64,000 bases of DNA from contig JAYKAV010002109.1 in the NCBI GenBank assembly GCA_035582835.1, forward strand, positions 1,744,857 through 1,808,856, given 5' to 3'. Source of the stretch: Phoebastria nigripes. Lineage: Eukaryota > Chordata > Aves > Procellariiformes > Diomedeidae. Under the pieces are notes generated by a model. It worked only from the letters and a program-made list of their open reading frames with translations. It was not told where the DNA came from and did no database searches. Numbering within the stretch: the first letter of the stretch is position 1; every line of letters starts with the position of its first letter. This document shows positions 12,891 through 25,300 of this stretch, one piece after another. A program made the position numbers and the translations under genes.

Positions 12891-15399
12891 CACCTTCTAT
12901 AGTTTCTACTCCAGCTGAGATTTTAATCATCTCCCTCGTGGGACATCTCCCATCCGGGCTTGGGAAGCCTCCCCTGCATTCCTCCTGGGAAGCAGCCGGC
13001 ACACGTTTCCCTGTATCTCTGCAGTCCTTCAGGTCATCCGTGCGTCCGCAGCGCTTGCCCGGCACACTCCAGTTTGCTGCCGTCGGACAGCTCGCTCGGC
13101 CGGTCCCCCTGCAGACGGGATTCCCTTGCTGACACCAGCTGCGTCCCTTTTTGATGTAAGCAATCGAGTCTTGGGGTTTTCTTACATCAGGGGAAGAAAG
13201 TGGGACAGATGCTGCATGAGGTCCTACACCCGAAGTCCGACATCCCTCGATAAGCATCTCTGCTGAGCATCTCTTTCCAAGCCAACGCTTTCTTCACAAG
13301 CATTTCTGCTTGTCTTTCCCTGGCTCTGCCTTTCTTCTGCAACTTCCCCGAGAGGCGGAGGGGCTCTCCCGGCCACGCTCAGCTCGATTCGAGCCAAGCC
13401 CGACCTCGGTGCAAGCCGGTCCCATAAAGAAACCTCATTGCTGTTTTATGCCTTTCCTAAAGGAAAGGCGAGCGGTAGAAACACCACGTGCAACAGGAAA
13501 TTAATATAATTGTTAGGAATTTAGTGGGGAACTGCCTCTGATCCCTAAACCCAAAAAGGGGATGATTAAGCGAATTGCTCTCCTGGCTTCGCTGATGCAA
13601 CTGCAAAACAGGAAAGCCAGGAACAAGCTCCGGGTCCTCCCCGGCCAGCAGCATCCCCGGCTGCCCCCACGGGAGGTTTCTTCTCTTTAATGGACATTTC
13701 TGTGGCGGATGCTGCCTGTGTTCATCGGGGAGCACACCTGATCTGACCCCCAGGGCAAGGCTGGCAGCTGAGCTCTGCCTCAGTTTCCCGGGTCTTTTCT
13801 TATTTGTTTGGATTTTAAAAAAACAACCTCGCGCACGTTACAATTACAGGGCAGTTTTTCCAAAGCAAGGAGGGAAAAGAAATCAGCGACTTAGACTTCC
13901 AATGCATTTTATACCCATTTCTTAGTAGCGTGATGGTAGCACCATTTTCATGTTTAGCGTTAGCCTTAAATTGCGCTTGAAATTTGGAGTTAAATCCCCT
14001 TTGTATAGTAAATAGGCTTAGTGCGGTGGTGCCAAGCAGGCTGCCTGCCCCCCTCCTTTTTTTGGGGGTCTTATTTTTCAAGAAAAGAAAGAGCCCACTC
14101 ATCTGACATAATGCGCTAGGATTCCCTACTCTAGTAACTGAAAGAAATCGGGCTATTAAAACCATCATTAGGAGCAGATGTAGGCTGCTCTGGGGACAGC
14201 GAGGAGCGGCCGCTGGCTCCCCCCCCAGCCGTGCCACGCTCAGCCCCTGCCCTCGCTGCCACCACCCGTCAGGTCTGTCTTTATTCTCTTTTCATAAAAA
14301 ATCACAAACACCATACAAGACAGAAGTGAATGTGCATTTGCTGTGGAGCAGGAAAGCCCTATAGTTGCTGATAACTAAAAGTTATTCTGACAGATGTGAG
14401 ATCCAGAGTATTAATATCTGAAGCTCAAGGCGATGAGCAGGGAGTAATTATTGCTAAATATTTTTCATGGACATAGCGTTAGTCTCTGTCAAACAGCCCC
14501 AAACACCGTTTCCATGTTTGTTTCCTCCAGCCAGGTTTGTTTTGCCATTGTTTCTGCATTAAATAGGAGCAACGGGTGGAAATTCAGTGGTTTATCTGGG
14601 AATGCCAAACTCTCCCAGGCTCTTTTCATCCCACGAGCATCCCAGCCGGGTTGGGACCACGGTAGTTTAGCCACAGCGCTGCTGGTGAAATGTTCCCAAG
14701 TTTCCTCATAATCCTGGCTGCTTTTTAAACTGGAAAGAATAACTTTGACTGTCTCTATGTCGGGGAAACCTTGATGGGAAATGCGCCGTGGTGCGGGCCA
14801 GGCTGCGCGCCGTGCCGAGCAGCTCCTTGGTGGGTCAAACCCTGGCAGCAAAGCAGGACTTGTCCTGCTGGGCTCCTCTCCTGCTTGTCAAAGGCAAAGA
14901 GCATTTATGGGGTAAAACATAAGGCCACGGGAAAGCACAGCACNCCTGTTTCTGCCCTGCAGCAAACCTTGACTAATCCAGTACAAAAAAAGAAATTAAA
15001 ATTGCCCAATGTTTCAGCTAGGAAGCAGAGATCTGGGGACATTTGATTTTGAGATCATCCGGATGATACGCTGCAAGGGGTAGATGTTATTCTGAAAATC
15101 ATACTTATCCCCAGGGACTTTGATAATGACTCAGATGGAGAGATGTACCTGGTGCTCCGGCGGGTGATGGGAGATCCAGAGCCGGAGCTATTTTAAGCCA
15201 AGCAAAAAGGCAGCTGGCGTTACGCAAAACCCAACCATTCTGTGTGTGTTGGGTACAGAGCATCCGGCTGTAAATGCATAAATAAGTGCTGAAGGCTCCG
15301 CAGAGCCACGATTTTTCCCATTTGTTTGGCAAAGTTCAGCCCGTTCATAAAAACTGAGGAAAACCCCAGCACACCCCGGCAGGAATCGGCTGCGTAAGC
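12891..15399. other. Intergenic, no gene recognised
   Basis: Mixed composition. The 158-codon minus frame at 12781-13257 overlaps the LINE remnant and is not gene-like. Confidence 0.5.
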
Positions 15400-16983
15400 A
15401 AGTCTGGACTTCTAGTTTTTGCAGTGATGAGCTACTGCAAAAATAAATACATTTAAAATAATAAAGCACTTCCCTGATGCTCCGCTGCTTCACTCGGCTC
15501 CTCCCAGGGGAGCCTGAGGAGACTCCTGCTGTCACCTCTCCCTCCCCAAAAAGCCATCGCTCTTCCCTGCTTTCCCGTCCCCCTCCCAGGGTAAATCCAG
15601 CTCCTCCTGCAGAGCTCGCTGCGATCCTTCTCCGTCGTCGCAGCCCCTCCGCCGTCCTCCCCTCCCGCCTCGGTGGGCTCTGTCCTCGCAGCTCCCCAGG
15701 CGCGAGCACGGCCGGGCGGGTGCNGGCTGCGCCCCATCGCCCCGAACACCCCGGGGGTTCCCAGCCCCGCGGGAGCTTGCTGGAGCAGCCCAGCTCCTGG
15801 CTTCTGAATGCTCGGTGTGAACTACAGGTGGGAGCATCCCCCGGGGTCGGACTGCGGTGGTGGGGGAACCAGGACTAACCCAGAGAGGGAAATCGGAGCG
15901 CCAGGCTTTTTCCCAGCCGGCGTTTAGGTCTCTCAAATAAGTCTTTCCTTTTTTTCCTTTCCGTTGGGTTCAGCCCCAAGGCTCGTGGGAGGGCGGCAGG
16001 GATGGAGGGGCTGCTGCAGTGTTTCTGTGCTTCCAAGGCAGCCACCGCAGCCACGCGGGCGAGCGCCCCGCGCGCCCCAGCTGCAGCCCCCGGCAGCGGC
16101 GGGGGTCGGTGCCAGCAGCCCCACGGCCGCCCCNGGAGACGCAGCTTCCCCCACCGAGCTCCAGGTGCTTTTGGAAAGAGATTTTTCCAAATGAGCTGGT
16201 TTGATCAGGGGGGAAGAGGTGTGTCCAAAGTTACGGCTCAGGGCGCTGGGGGCTGCAGAAAAACTCTTCCCCTTTGACTCCTCTACTGCAATTTGCACTT
16301 TTATTCTGGAATAAAGATGACTCTATTCCCCAGCACCTACCCCGTTTTCAAGGCACAGCAATAATTTCTGTAGAAAAGCCTTTTCCCCCCCCCAGACCGG
16401 GGGATGCACAGCGGGAAGGCAGGCTGCAGCAGCCCCAGCAGGATGCGGCCGCGGAGCACAGCTCCGTGCGGGATCCCAGGGCTGTCCCGTGTGTGGGACC
16501 TGCCCAGCTGGAGCTTTGCCCCTCCGCCAGACCAGCCCTGGCATTCGGAGCCAAATTGTGAGCTCCCTCCAATCGTGGATTTTAAACCATACTTTGGAAG
16601 AAAAAAAAAAAAAAGGAGAAAAAGTCAAATTCCCTTTTTTATTTGCTTCCTGAGCTTTGGGTATACTCCATTGGCAGAGTTTCTGCTGAAAGCAAGAGGA
16701 CTATAAACACGGACGGTGTCTTTTTCAAATGGAACCAGAAATCCTTAAGCAAGAACCACCCTGAGCTGTGGCAGGCGGTACCAAACCGGGGGGCGAGGGA
16801 GCCTGCAGCCGGGTCCTTTCCAGCGTTAAGGCCCTGTCCCTGGCCGGCTGCAGCTGTACCGAGGATGAGCATCGCCTCCCCGCTGCCACCCACCCTGCCA
16901 CCCTCCCCAGCCCCACCGCGGCCCCGGGGCTGCACAGAGCCCCTGCTCCGGCTGGGGCTGCGCAGCTGCTGCGGGCTCTGCCG

Positions 16984-17001
16984 CTGCTGCTGCTGCTGCT
17001 G
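16984..17001. repeat. (CTG)6 microsatellite
   Basis: Six perfect CTG units followed by an A run, in GC-rich intergenic DNA. Confidence 0.9.
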
Positions 17002-18980
17002 CAAAAAAGGCTGCTCCCGAGGATGACCCTGGAGAAAATACTTTGCTGGGCCTGGCAGGGGCTGGATGTGGGACCACGTCGCTTGTCCACTCTGCGCTGG
17101 GGGGCAGCGGCTCTGCCTGGCCCCCAGGGACGCGGGGGGCCCATCCCCGGCAGCTTGGGACATGGGGATGCTGCAGGTCCCGGGGAGGTGAGGGAAGGTG
17201 GGAGCTGCTGGGATGCGGGCGCCCAGGAGGGACGAGCAGAGCCGAGCTCAGACCCCACCTGGCCGCGAGCCGGAGGGGGANGTGCGTGATGGTGCTGCTG
17301 CTCGCCGGCTCCGGGCTCGGCAGCGAGGGAAACGCAGGCTGGGGCGGTGACGCTGCGGGCAGGGGACCCCAGTCCCNGGGCTGGAGCCGCCGGCTGGTGC
17401 TTCTCACCGGGAGCGGGGGCCTGCCGTCATTGACTGCATTTTTCGAGGTGAAGTCTAAAAGCAGCGGTGGTATCCAGTGACACACAGCCATCAAGTTAGG
17501 GATTTTTCCTTGAGTGCTCTTTTGATTACGGTGACTGAGGAACTTCTTAAATATTTTTTCATAGTACTCTGTGTGCGTTTCCCTCTATAAATGTTGCTTT
17601 GTGAGAGCTTTGCACCCATTTCGACAGCAACAAAAATAATTTACTTCCAACTGCTTCTTTCATAGGAAACCAAGGAAAGTGGATTAAAAGAAATGAGGTT
17701 ACCTAGCATAAGGAAATACTCCAAAACAACTAATGAGGAGGAAAGAAAAGGTACTGCTCCGACATCGGGCTAGCTCAACTCGGTGCATTGAATAGTTAGG
17801 TGCCGCTGCAACGCTAAATAATTGAGTATGTCANGTTTTAATGTCATCAGCACAGAGTCTGGACGCTGCCTCTCTCCCTTCCNTCGGTATTTCCTTGCAA
17901 CACCGTGTTTTATTTCATTTGATGCAGCCTATGGTCATTTGGAGCACAAGGAGGAGTAGCTGGCGGCGTTTCCCTGCTCCCCGGCAGCGCAGGAGGGCTG
18001 AGCGAGATGGAAAAGGTTTCCCAGCATTAACGTGGGGCCGGTGCCGGCCTCGGCTCCGGCTCCGTCCGGCCCCGGGGCAGCCCCGCTCCCGCACCCCGTC
18101 CCTGCCCGTCCCTGCCCGCTCTCCCCTGCAAGCACCCACCGAGGAAAAGTAATCACTTGCCTTACCTCCGGGTTTAATTACTCTCTGCTCCAGAGCTAAT
18201 TAGGAGCGCGGTCCGTCCGGAGGTCGGGGACGGAGCCCTCCCTCCTGCTTCGTGCCATCTGCCATTGCCACGACACTGGCTTTGCTTTTCACGCCTGGCT
18301 GGGCGCTGGGTGCGGGGGGCGAGGGGGCTGGTTCCCCCCCAGGACTTTGGAAAGGAAATAAAAAAAACAAAAAAATGAATGGTTCAAACGGCTGCGCGCT
18401 GCCCTTTTCCTTGCCACTTTTTAAGCCTTTTAGCATACAGTTTTCCATCAATTGGGAGGAAAATTGCTCGGAAAGAAAGAAACAAAAATCTGTCTTATTT
18501 TTTAAACAAAACCCCTCGCGCCACACAAGCAGCTGCAGAGAATTTCTCTTCCAAACGGATGATGTCATGGGCTTTGTCAGCCAATGCTGTAATGAATAAA
18601 AACCTAGACCCTAAAATCATCCAAGCTTTTGATGAAACTCATAAGGTTCCCGGTGCCAGCGATCACCAAAATGAGCTCGAGCCGGTGGGTTTGTCATGCA
18701 GATCTTGACTGAAGCGAGCCGGAGAGCCGAGGGCTCGAACTGGGCACTAACCAAAACCGCCGGGTTTGGCACCCGCCGGCCCCGCCGAGGGAGAGGAGAA
18801 GCGGCGCGGGGGAGACGCCGACGCAGCAGCGGCTGCGGGGGCACCCGCTGGCACCCGCAGCGAGGGACACCCTGGGTGCACAGCCCCTGGGGCGGCTGGG
18901 TGCTGGGACATCAAATGGGGCTTTCAGCATCCACCATCCACGCAGACACTCTTGTTTTAAAGAATGTGACCTACAACCAC

Positions 18981-19075
18981 ATTGTATATATATTTTTAAT
19001 ATTTTTTATATATATTATATATTTATCTATATTTCTGTTAAATATATGTAAAACGATAAATAAAATATTGTGAAT
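18981..19075. repeat. TA-rich low-complexity stretch with an AATAAA hexamer
   Basis: About 95 bp almost purely A/T inside a GC-rich block, ending with AATAAA at 19059-19064. It looks like the end of a 3' UTR, but no upstream coding exon on the plus strand supports that. Confidence 0.6.
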
Positions 19076-22000
19076 AACTCCCCATTGCAGCTGCACCGCT
19101 GGGCACGCCACATCCCAAGGACGTCGCAGGATGCTGAGGTCGGGAGACTTTGCAGCGGGCGCTGGGCGTCCCGGCTCCGCTCGGGTCCCGGCTGGGGAGG
19201 GGATGGGTGCCAGCTGCGGGGAGCGAGCGCGGCCGGGGCAGCGCCCAGCACGTCACACCAGGACCTTACGGACGGGGCTGGAAATGAGAACCGGGGCTGG
19301 GAGCCCACGCGGCTGGGGGGGGTTTGCTGTTCCCGCAGCGCTGACGCTCCTGATGGGATGAGCNGAGGCCAAGCGGGGAACACGGAAACATGATGCTCCG
19401 CCACGTGGCAGGGGAAATTGAAAAGGCAATTTTTTTGCCCCAACAAAGTATCTGCCCAAGCAAGTTCAATGGAAAATGGTCGGTGAGCGCCCAAGTCGGC
19501 TGCTCCCCGGGACGATGTGCGGGCGCAGCGCGGCCCCTGCAGACCCCCGGCAACCGGCGCATCCCTCCCGGCCGGCTCACGCAGGCAGCCAAGGNGGCTC
19601 CCGACTTGTGCAGCACGTGGGCACTTCTCCTGGATTAAAACCAGGGGTGGTAGCACTGAATCATGTTTATAAAGCAATTTTAAGTTACGACTGGAGCTTT
19701 CTATGGATAAAAGGCAAAGCATTGCCAATCTACGTAACACCGAGGGGTTTGTGACCCGCAGGAGGCTCTCCGGGCTGAAGGCATGGCTCCATCCCCGGCA
19801 CAAACCCTGCTGCAAAGCCAGAGCTGCTGGAACCGAGGTGTTTCGGCCCTGTAGATTACAACCACTCGCTCTAACCAACACNTGCACTAATTGGGGAGCT
19901 TCTACAGCACGTATTCCTCATCTGATGTCCTGCGATGGCTCGAAGCCAATTCGCGCTGCTGGCTGTCCAAACATGCGTTTGGATCATTTTTAAGATGATA
20001 TATAAAGATATACGGAGCAATTATTATCTGCTCCATAAAACACACTTGGCTTTTAGAAGATGTGCTGGAGAGATGCCTTTGTAGAGCCCTCTTAATTTAT
20101 CGATTGGCGCCGTGGCCATCACCGACGTCCCCGGGAGCTGACCGCGGCACGCAAGCAACCGCCGCCGACCTCTGCGCAAACCGGAGCCCNTTCTGCAAAC
20201 ACAAAGCAAGACGTCTTCCAGTCATCGGCACGTGTCCCCCAACACCTTTAAACCAGCTGTTTCTGCATAATGTTTCTACGCCCTGTTCGCAGAGACCGCG
20301 GCGGCGGGTCGGACCCGGCTCACGGCAGCCCAGCGCCGGCAGGACGCCATCTGCCCCGAATTCACCGCCGGGCTCGCAGCTGCACGCCGAGAAAGAATTA
20401 TGAAAGAAAGATGGTTGTTTTGTTTCGGTTGTTCGTAGCTAACAGCACGAGGGCTCCCAGCGCTTACCGCTCTGGGTTTCATTAGGCTGTTCTTGCAGGA
20501 CCTTGTTCTCGTGGTATTTCAGAGATCGTTTCCAGCCCGCTTTACGTAACGTCAGGCTCTTCTTGGTGCAAGACTCGGCTCCCTCGTTCCCGTTAATATC
20601 AGCTTTGAAGGCTCAGATACCAGCCTGCACATCTCCAATTACGGAGCTGAGCGCCCGCATCCACGTGCGTGTCCCAAGTGTTGACTGTGGACGTGAAAAC
20701 AGAGGCTCTTTCTCCGGAAAATGGGACAAAGCTGACTCCCAAGATCAAAGGACAGCTTGGCAAGTTGGCACCTGCCATTCATTTAAGGCCAAGATAGGGA
20801 TCTTTAAAATAAATCTCTAATGAAAGATGAGCTGTGTTCTCTTCTTTGAATGATTCCGACCCTGTTTCATGTCAGACGGACGAATTTCCCGTGACATGCG
20901 AGGCAGCGGGGCTGGACGTGCAAAAGACCTTTCTACAACAGCCTTTTTTCTTATGTTTTTCTCTTTTAGCTCCTGTATGGTCACTCCGTTTTATTAAAAA
21001 AGTTTCTTTTATGCAAATCCGAGAAGATAAATATGAGGTATACTAAATAAAAACAAATCGGCGAGTGCTATAATGGCTGTGTTACGATGAATGGGCTCTG
21101 CAGCCAGAGCCCCGGGGATGGCAGAGGGTATGGTGCTATCCCAGGGCAGGACCGAGTTTTCTGCCTTGACGTTGTTGGTTACAGCTGCCCGTCGACTGAA
21201 AAGTCCAAGGAAGAAATGAAAAGAAAACACATCTATTTATGAGACCGGGACCATATGAGAGGTATTAGATTTCAAGCAAAAAAGGCAGCTGAGCCGAACT
21301 GGCACACTGGAAGCAGAACCGGCAGATCTAGGATGATCCCGTATGGTCCTACCTAGATTTCAACTTAGAGCAAGTTATAGGTGCTGCTTTCCACCTGCTA
21401 TAGGTGGAAAACCTCTGGAAGAAGAGCGGGGCAGGAGGAGGGCTTTGCTCTGCTTTAACTTCCGTATCCTCCACGGATGACCCCGCCGCCTCACTGGTCA
21501 GCTGGCCTGGTTTTCCAAAGTTCTCATTACGAAAAATAACTATCACCATTTATCCAGCACATGAAATTTATACAACGATTTAGAGAATGAAACCCTCACC
21601 TTATGAAACCTGANGGAGAAACTTCTGTTGACTGCCACAGAGCGATGCCCTCAGCTTCGTAGCCACTCGGATTTCTACGAACTGCTCTTTCTTTTCCTCC
21701 AAGCTCACATGCTTCAGTAAGTAGGACGTGCAAAATGAAACAAGAGTACTTGCTTGCTTCTTATCCGCCACAGGACTGCCACATGCCACTGTCCCCGTCA
21801 CCGGGGCAGCAGGGAAGCGTGGGCATCCCAGTGGGTACCCGCTAGCCAGCAGGTTCTGCTGCATCCCGAGGAAAGCAGGNTGGCTGCCCAAAACTCGGCC
21901 TCTGGTCCCTGACACTGGGGACCGGAGGACGGGGACACGCAGACCCAAAGCTTCGGTGCCAAAGAGGCTGCAGGGCAGGAGCTCCGGGGGGGCCTCNGGC

Positions 22001-22300
22001 TCTCGCTGGGACGTCGTGCTTCCGAGCGATGGGGGAGAATCGGGGATGCATTTTGCTTTGCAGCCCCGGGGGTCTCTGCTGCCCTTGGGCAGCCTCGCCG
22101 GGTGTTTCTGCTGCGGGAGCCGGACNCAGGTGCTCCCACCACGTCACCCAGCCCTGCGGAGCAGCCTCCCCGGTGAGANGGTGCTAAATACACCGATGCC
22201 CCGGCAGCAAACGTCGCGAGCTGTGGTACATGCTCCTGCTCACAGTTGCCGTCAAGCCCCCCCAACCAGCTGATTAACCTCAAACTCACGGGGTCCTCCC

Positions 22301-25300
22301 TGATTATCAAGTTGTGTTTGCAGTGCAGTTACACAAGAATATTCAGACATGACCACCACCTAGAGGCTAGAGCACTAAATGAAGCTAAGGAAGATTTATA
22401 GTCAAGATGGGCCAAAAAGGGGGTTGGAAATATTTCATAAGCCCAAATCGAGCAACAGTGAGAGCGGGGTATCTGGACCACCTTCCTCCCACCCCTCACC
22501 TCAACTTCAGCCTATGCAACAGCAGCCAATGGCAGCACCCAGCAAACCTGCCGCCCCCGGGGACGCGCTCAGGGAAGGAGTTTTGCAAAGGGCAGAAGAA
22601 CGGGGTGCCCTTTTCCTCCCGGGCATCCTCCCCTGCATGAGGGGGGTTAAGGAGGAGCCCATGATTCAGCTCCGATGGAGAATCAGGTTCCTGGGCGCGC
22701 GCTTGCACGGGGGGACGTCCGCAGCAGCTGCGTTCCTCGGCTTCGGCTGCTGAGAAGCCGAGGTCCAGCAGCACAGGGCTTGGCAGGGACGCACACAGCA
22801 GCTCGCCAGTCTATGGTACCTGGGTCACATCCACGCTGAAGTCACCGCTGTGTGTCTGTCCCCACCGACAGCCAGAGACCTGTCCAGTTTGACAGCGGGC
22901 AAGTTTTCCTCCTTTCGAGGTGGCGGGAGCGTGGCCAGCGGGGCTCAGCCCAACCGTGCGGAGAAGCCCATGTCCCTGTGCCTCCAGCTGCGGCCGGAGG
23001 TGACGGGGAAGGACAGAGCTGGGGGACGGCTCCAGGTCCTCTCCCAGCCTCCCACGGTTTGCGACTTCGGCTCATCCTGCACTGGGGATGCGTCTTTGTG
23101 TTCGACAGCCCCACTGGGTCGTCTTCCAAGAATTTGTCTAATCACTTACTAAACCATTACGATTTTTGGGATCCATTTGGGCGATGAGTTCCGCGGCTTA
23201 ATTACACATTGTGTGAAATATGTTCGTTTTGCATCTGCCACTTGGTAATTTCATTTGGTGCCTCTTTGTTTGCTTTGTCTTCCAACACAAGAGCCATCGA
23301 CCCCTATTCACTTTCTCCGTGCCACTGCATGAGTCTATACATCTCCCTCCTCCTTTTTTCCCCCGTCTGTCAATTCTTTGCAAGACAAAAAGGGTAATTT
23401 ATTTAATTGTTGCTGATATAATGTGCTAAAACTCTCCTTTACTCTCCAACAGTTAATTACACTTGTTAATTATTTTAATTACTCCCGGGGTAATGGTCCA
23501 GGTATAGAGGAGGACCCCACTGGGCTACATAGGCAGAAACACAGAGCAGAAGAGTCGGTCTTTACTCCAAAGAGCTACGTTGATATAACCGGTCTATAAC
23601 AGCATGGGTGGTGAAACCGGAGCAGGGAACGCTTGGCCTAGATTTGCAAATTTCTGTTTGCAGCATGGAAAGATTTATAGGAGGCGGCCTTAGGGGAAGG
23701 CAGATCTTGCAGGATTTCCCTGGGACTGGGCTGTCAAGGCTTGGAGCGGCGACTCCAGCCGCTCCCTCCTTAGCAGAGACGATGCTCTCAGTGCAAAATG
23801 GAACCGCGACTTGGCGATGTAGTTATGGCCGGCACCTCTGTGATGGTAGATACGGCTATATGAAGGAAGAAATCAAATCAAGCAAATGGAAAGCTGAGGC
23901 TCAGTCCTAGGCTCAGCGACAGCCTACCTCTAACTCCAAGACGCGTGCCTAGGGGACCGGCAGCCCCCCATCAGTAAAATAAAAAAGATCATTTGTGGTC
24001 TCGCAGAGCAGCATCTGCCAGCACCCTTGTAGCCAGGATGAAATCCGAGCGTTGCTGCAATCTAAACCTTCTCTGCAGTCGCTTTTATCTTACCAGAGGG
24101 AAAACAAACAGAAGAGAACCAGAAAGCTTTGTGGCTAAGATGCCTCACATCTGGTTTTAGCTCCAAGAAATGTAGTTCCACCCCCTCCCCGAATTGTTAA
24201 TGTTAAACAAACAAAACCCCGGCGATTTTTCTGGATTTCGGCTCTCAGATAAGTTACAAGCAGCTTTGACTGCGAATTCCAGGCTTGTGCTACCCTTCAT
24301 GCCTAACAAAAGCAACGCACCTTGTGCGGCCGGGAGGGAGGCAAACCAAAAAGCCGTGCCCTGGGATGCCGACGCTGGGAGGGAGAAGCGGTTTGTGCCT
24401 CGGCACTGGGAGGCTTTTCCAATTTGGGACAATTCCTTAGAAATTTCACCCCGGGAGCGCTCTGCCGGAGCTCTTGCACCTCTCTGGGAGAGCCTCCGCG
24501 TTGCACGCTCCGCGCTTCTGCTCCGAGAGGGACTTCAGCCTCGTCGCTGCTGCGGGGGAGCCTGGCTGAGGAGTAAAACGAAGCTGGGCTCTCCTAGGGA
24601 GAGATGAATTTCCTATTTCCAGTGAGAGGAACCTGGTTTAAATCTCGACCACTCTATTTTTAGGTTTCAATACAGCATTTTTGCCTGTGTTATTTATGCT
24701 TCCCCCCCCTTTTTTTAAGAACGCCTGGAAATGTTTAAGATGTGTCCAATTGTATTAACATGCCTTTGAGAGCTTTATGGTGTCAATTTGATTTCCACTC
24801 TTTTAGAAACAGAGCTTTCTAATTTGCGATTTTATTCCTTTTGTATCACATAAGCACCTACTTCATTTCACTGCTTTCAGGTGTTACGTCAATCTGAAGT
24901 TCACGCTAATGCATCTGGACATCACTTACATATTTCCATTTGACACCTTTCGAGCAATTCCCTCGCTGGCACCCCAGGAGAAAGGCAGCGTTTCGTTCCT
25001 CCAAGATCCTCGCCCGCCGGCCCCTCACTGTCCTCTTCCAGCAGCGTTGGCAGAGGTAGCTCAACCNGGGCAGATGAAGGGTGTGGGAGCAGCACAGTGG
25101 TCCTCTCCCCATCCCCTCCTGGAGTCGTCCCAAGCCCGATCCTAGTCGCGCTCCTTCAGAAGCAGGGGATGGTGGCCACAGGAGACACCAGTGACTTCTG
25201 CCAGCCACCTCCACGCTCGCTTGTGACCAGGTCCCCTCTCTTTCGGGCACTGGGACGGTCTCTGGCCAGAAGCCACNTTAACATTGTTCTCTCAAAATGA

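Larger units (their letters stand above)
15400..22300. other. GC-rich block with AT-rich islands, no gene identified
   Basis: High GC with many CpGs produces numerous long overlapping open frames on both strands (up to 286 codons). None has recognisable domains or consistent splice structure. Embedded AT-rich, complex stretches near 18.2-18.7, 19.4 and 20.0-20.1 kb look like conserved non-coding DNA, but this cannot be confirmed without alignment. Confidence 0.5.

Noticed and set aside
16980..17005. CTG repeat as a disease-type coding repeat
   Set aside because: Only six units, in DNA without a supported gene.
19027..19887. 286-codon minus-strand frame
   Set aside because: It begins at an ambiguous N codon, overlaps several competing frames in GC-rich DNA, and resembles nothing known.
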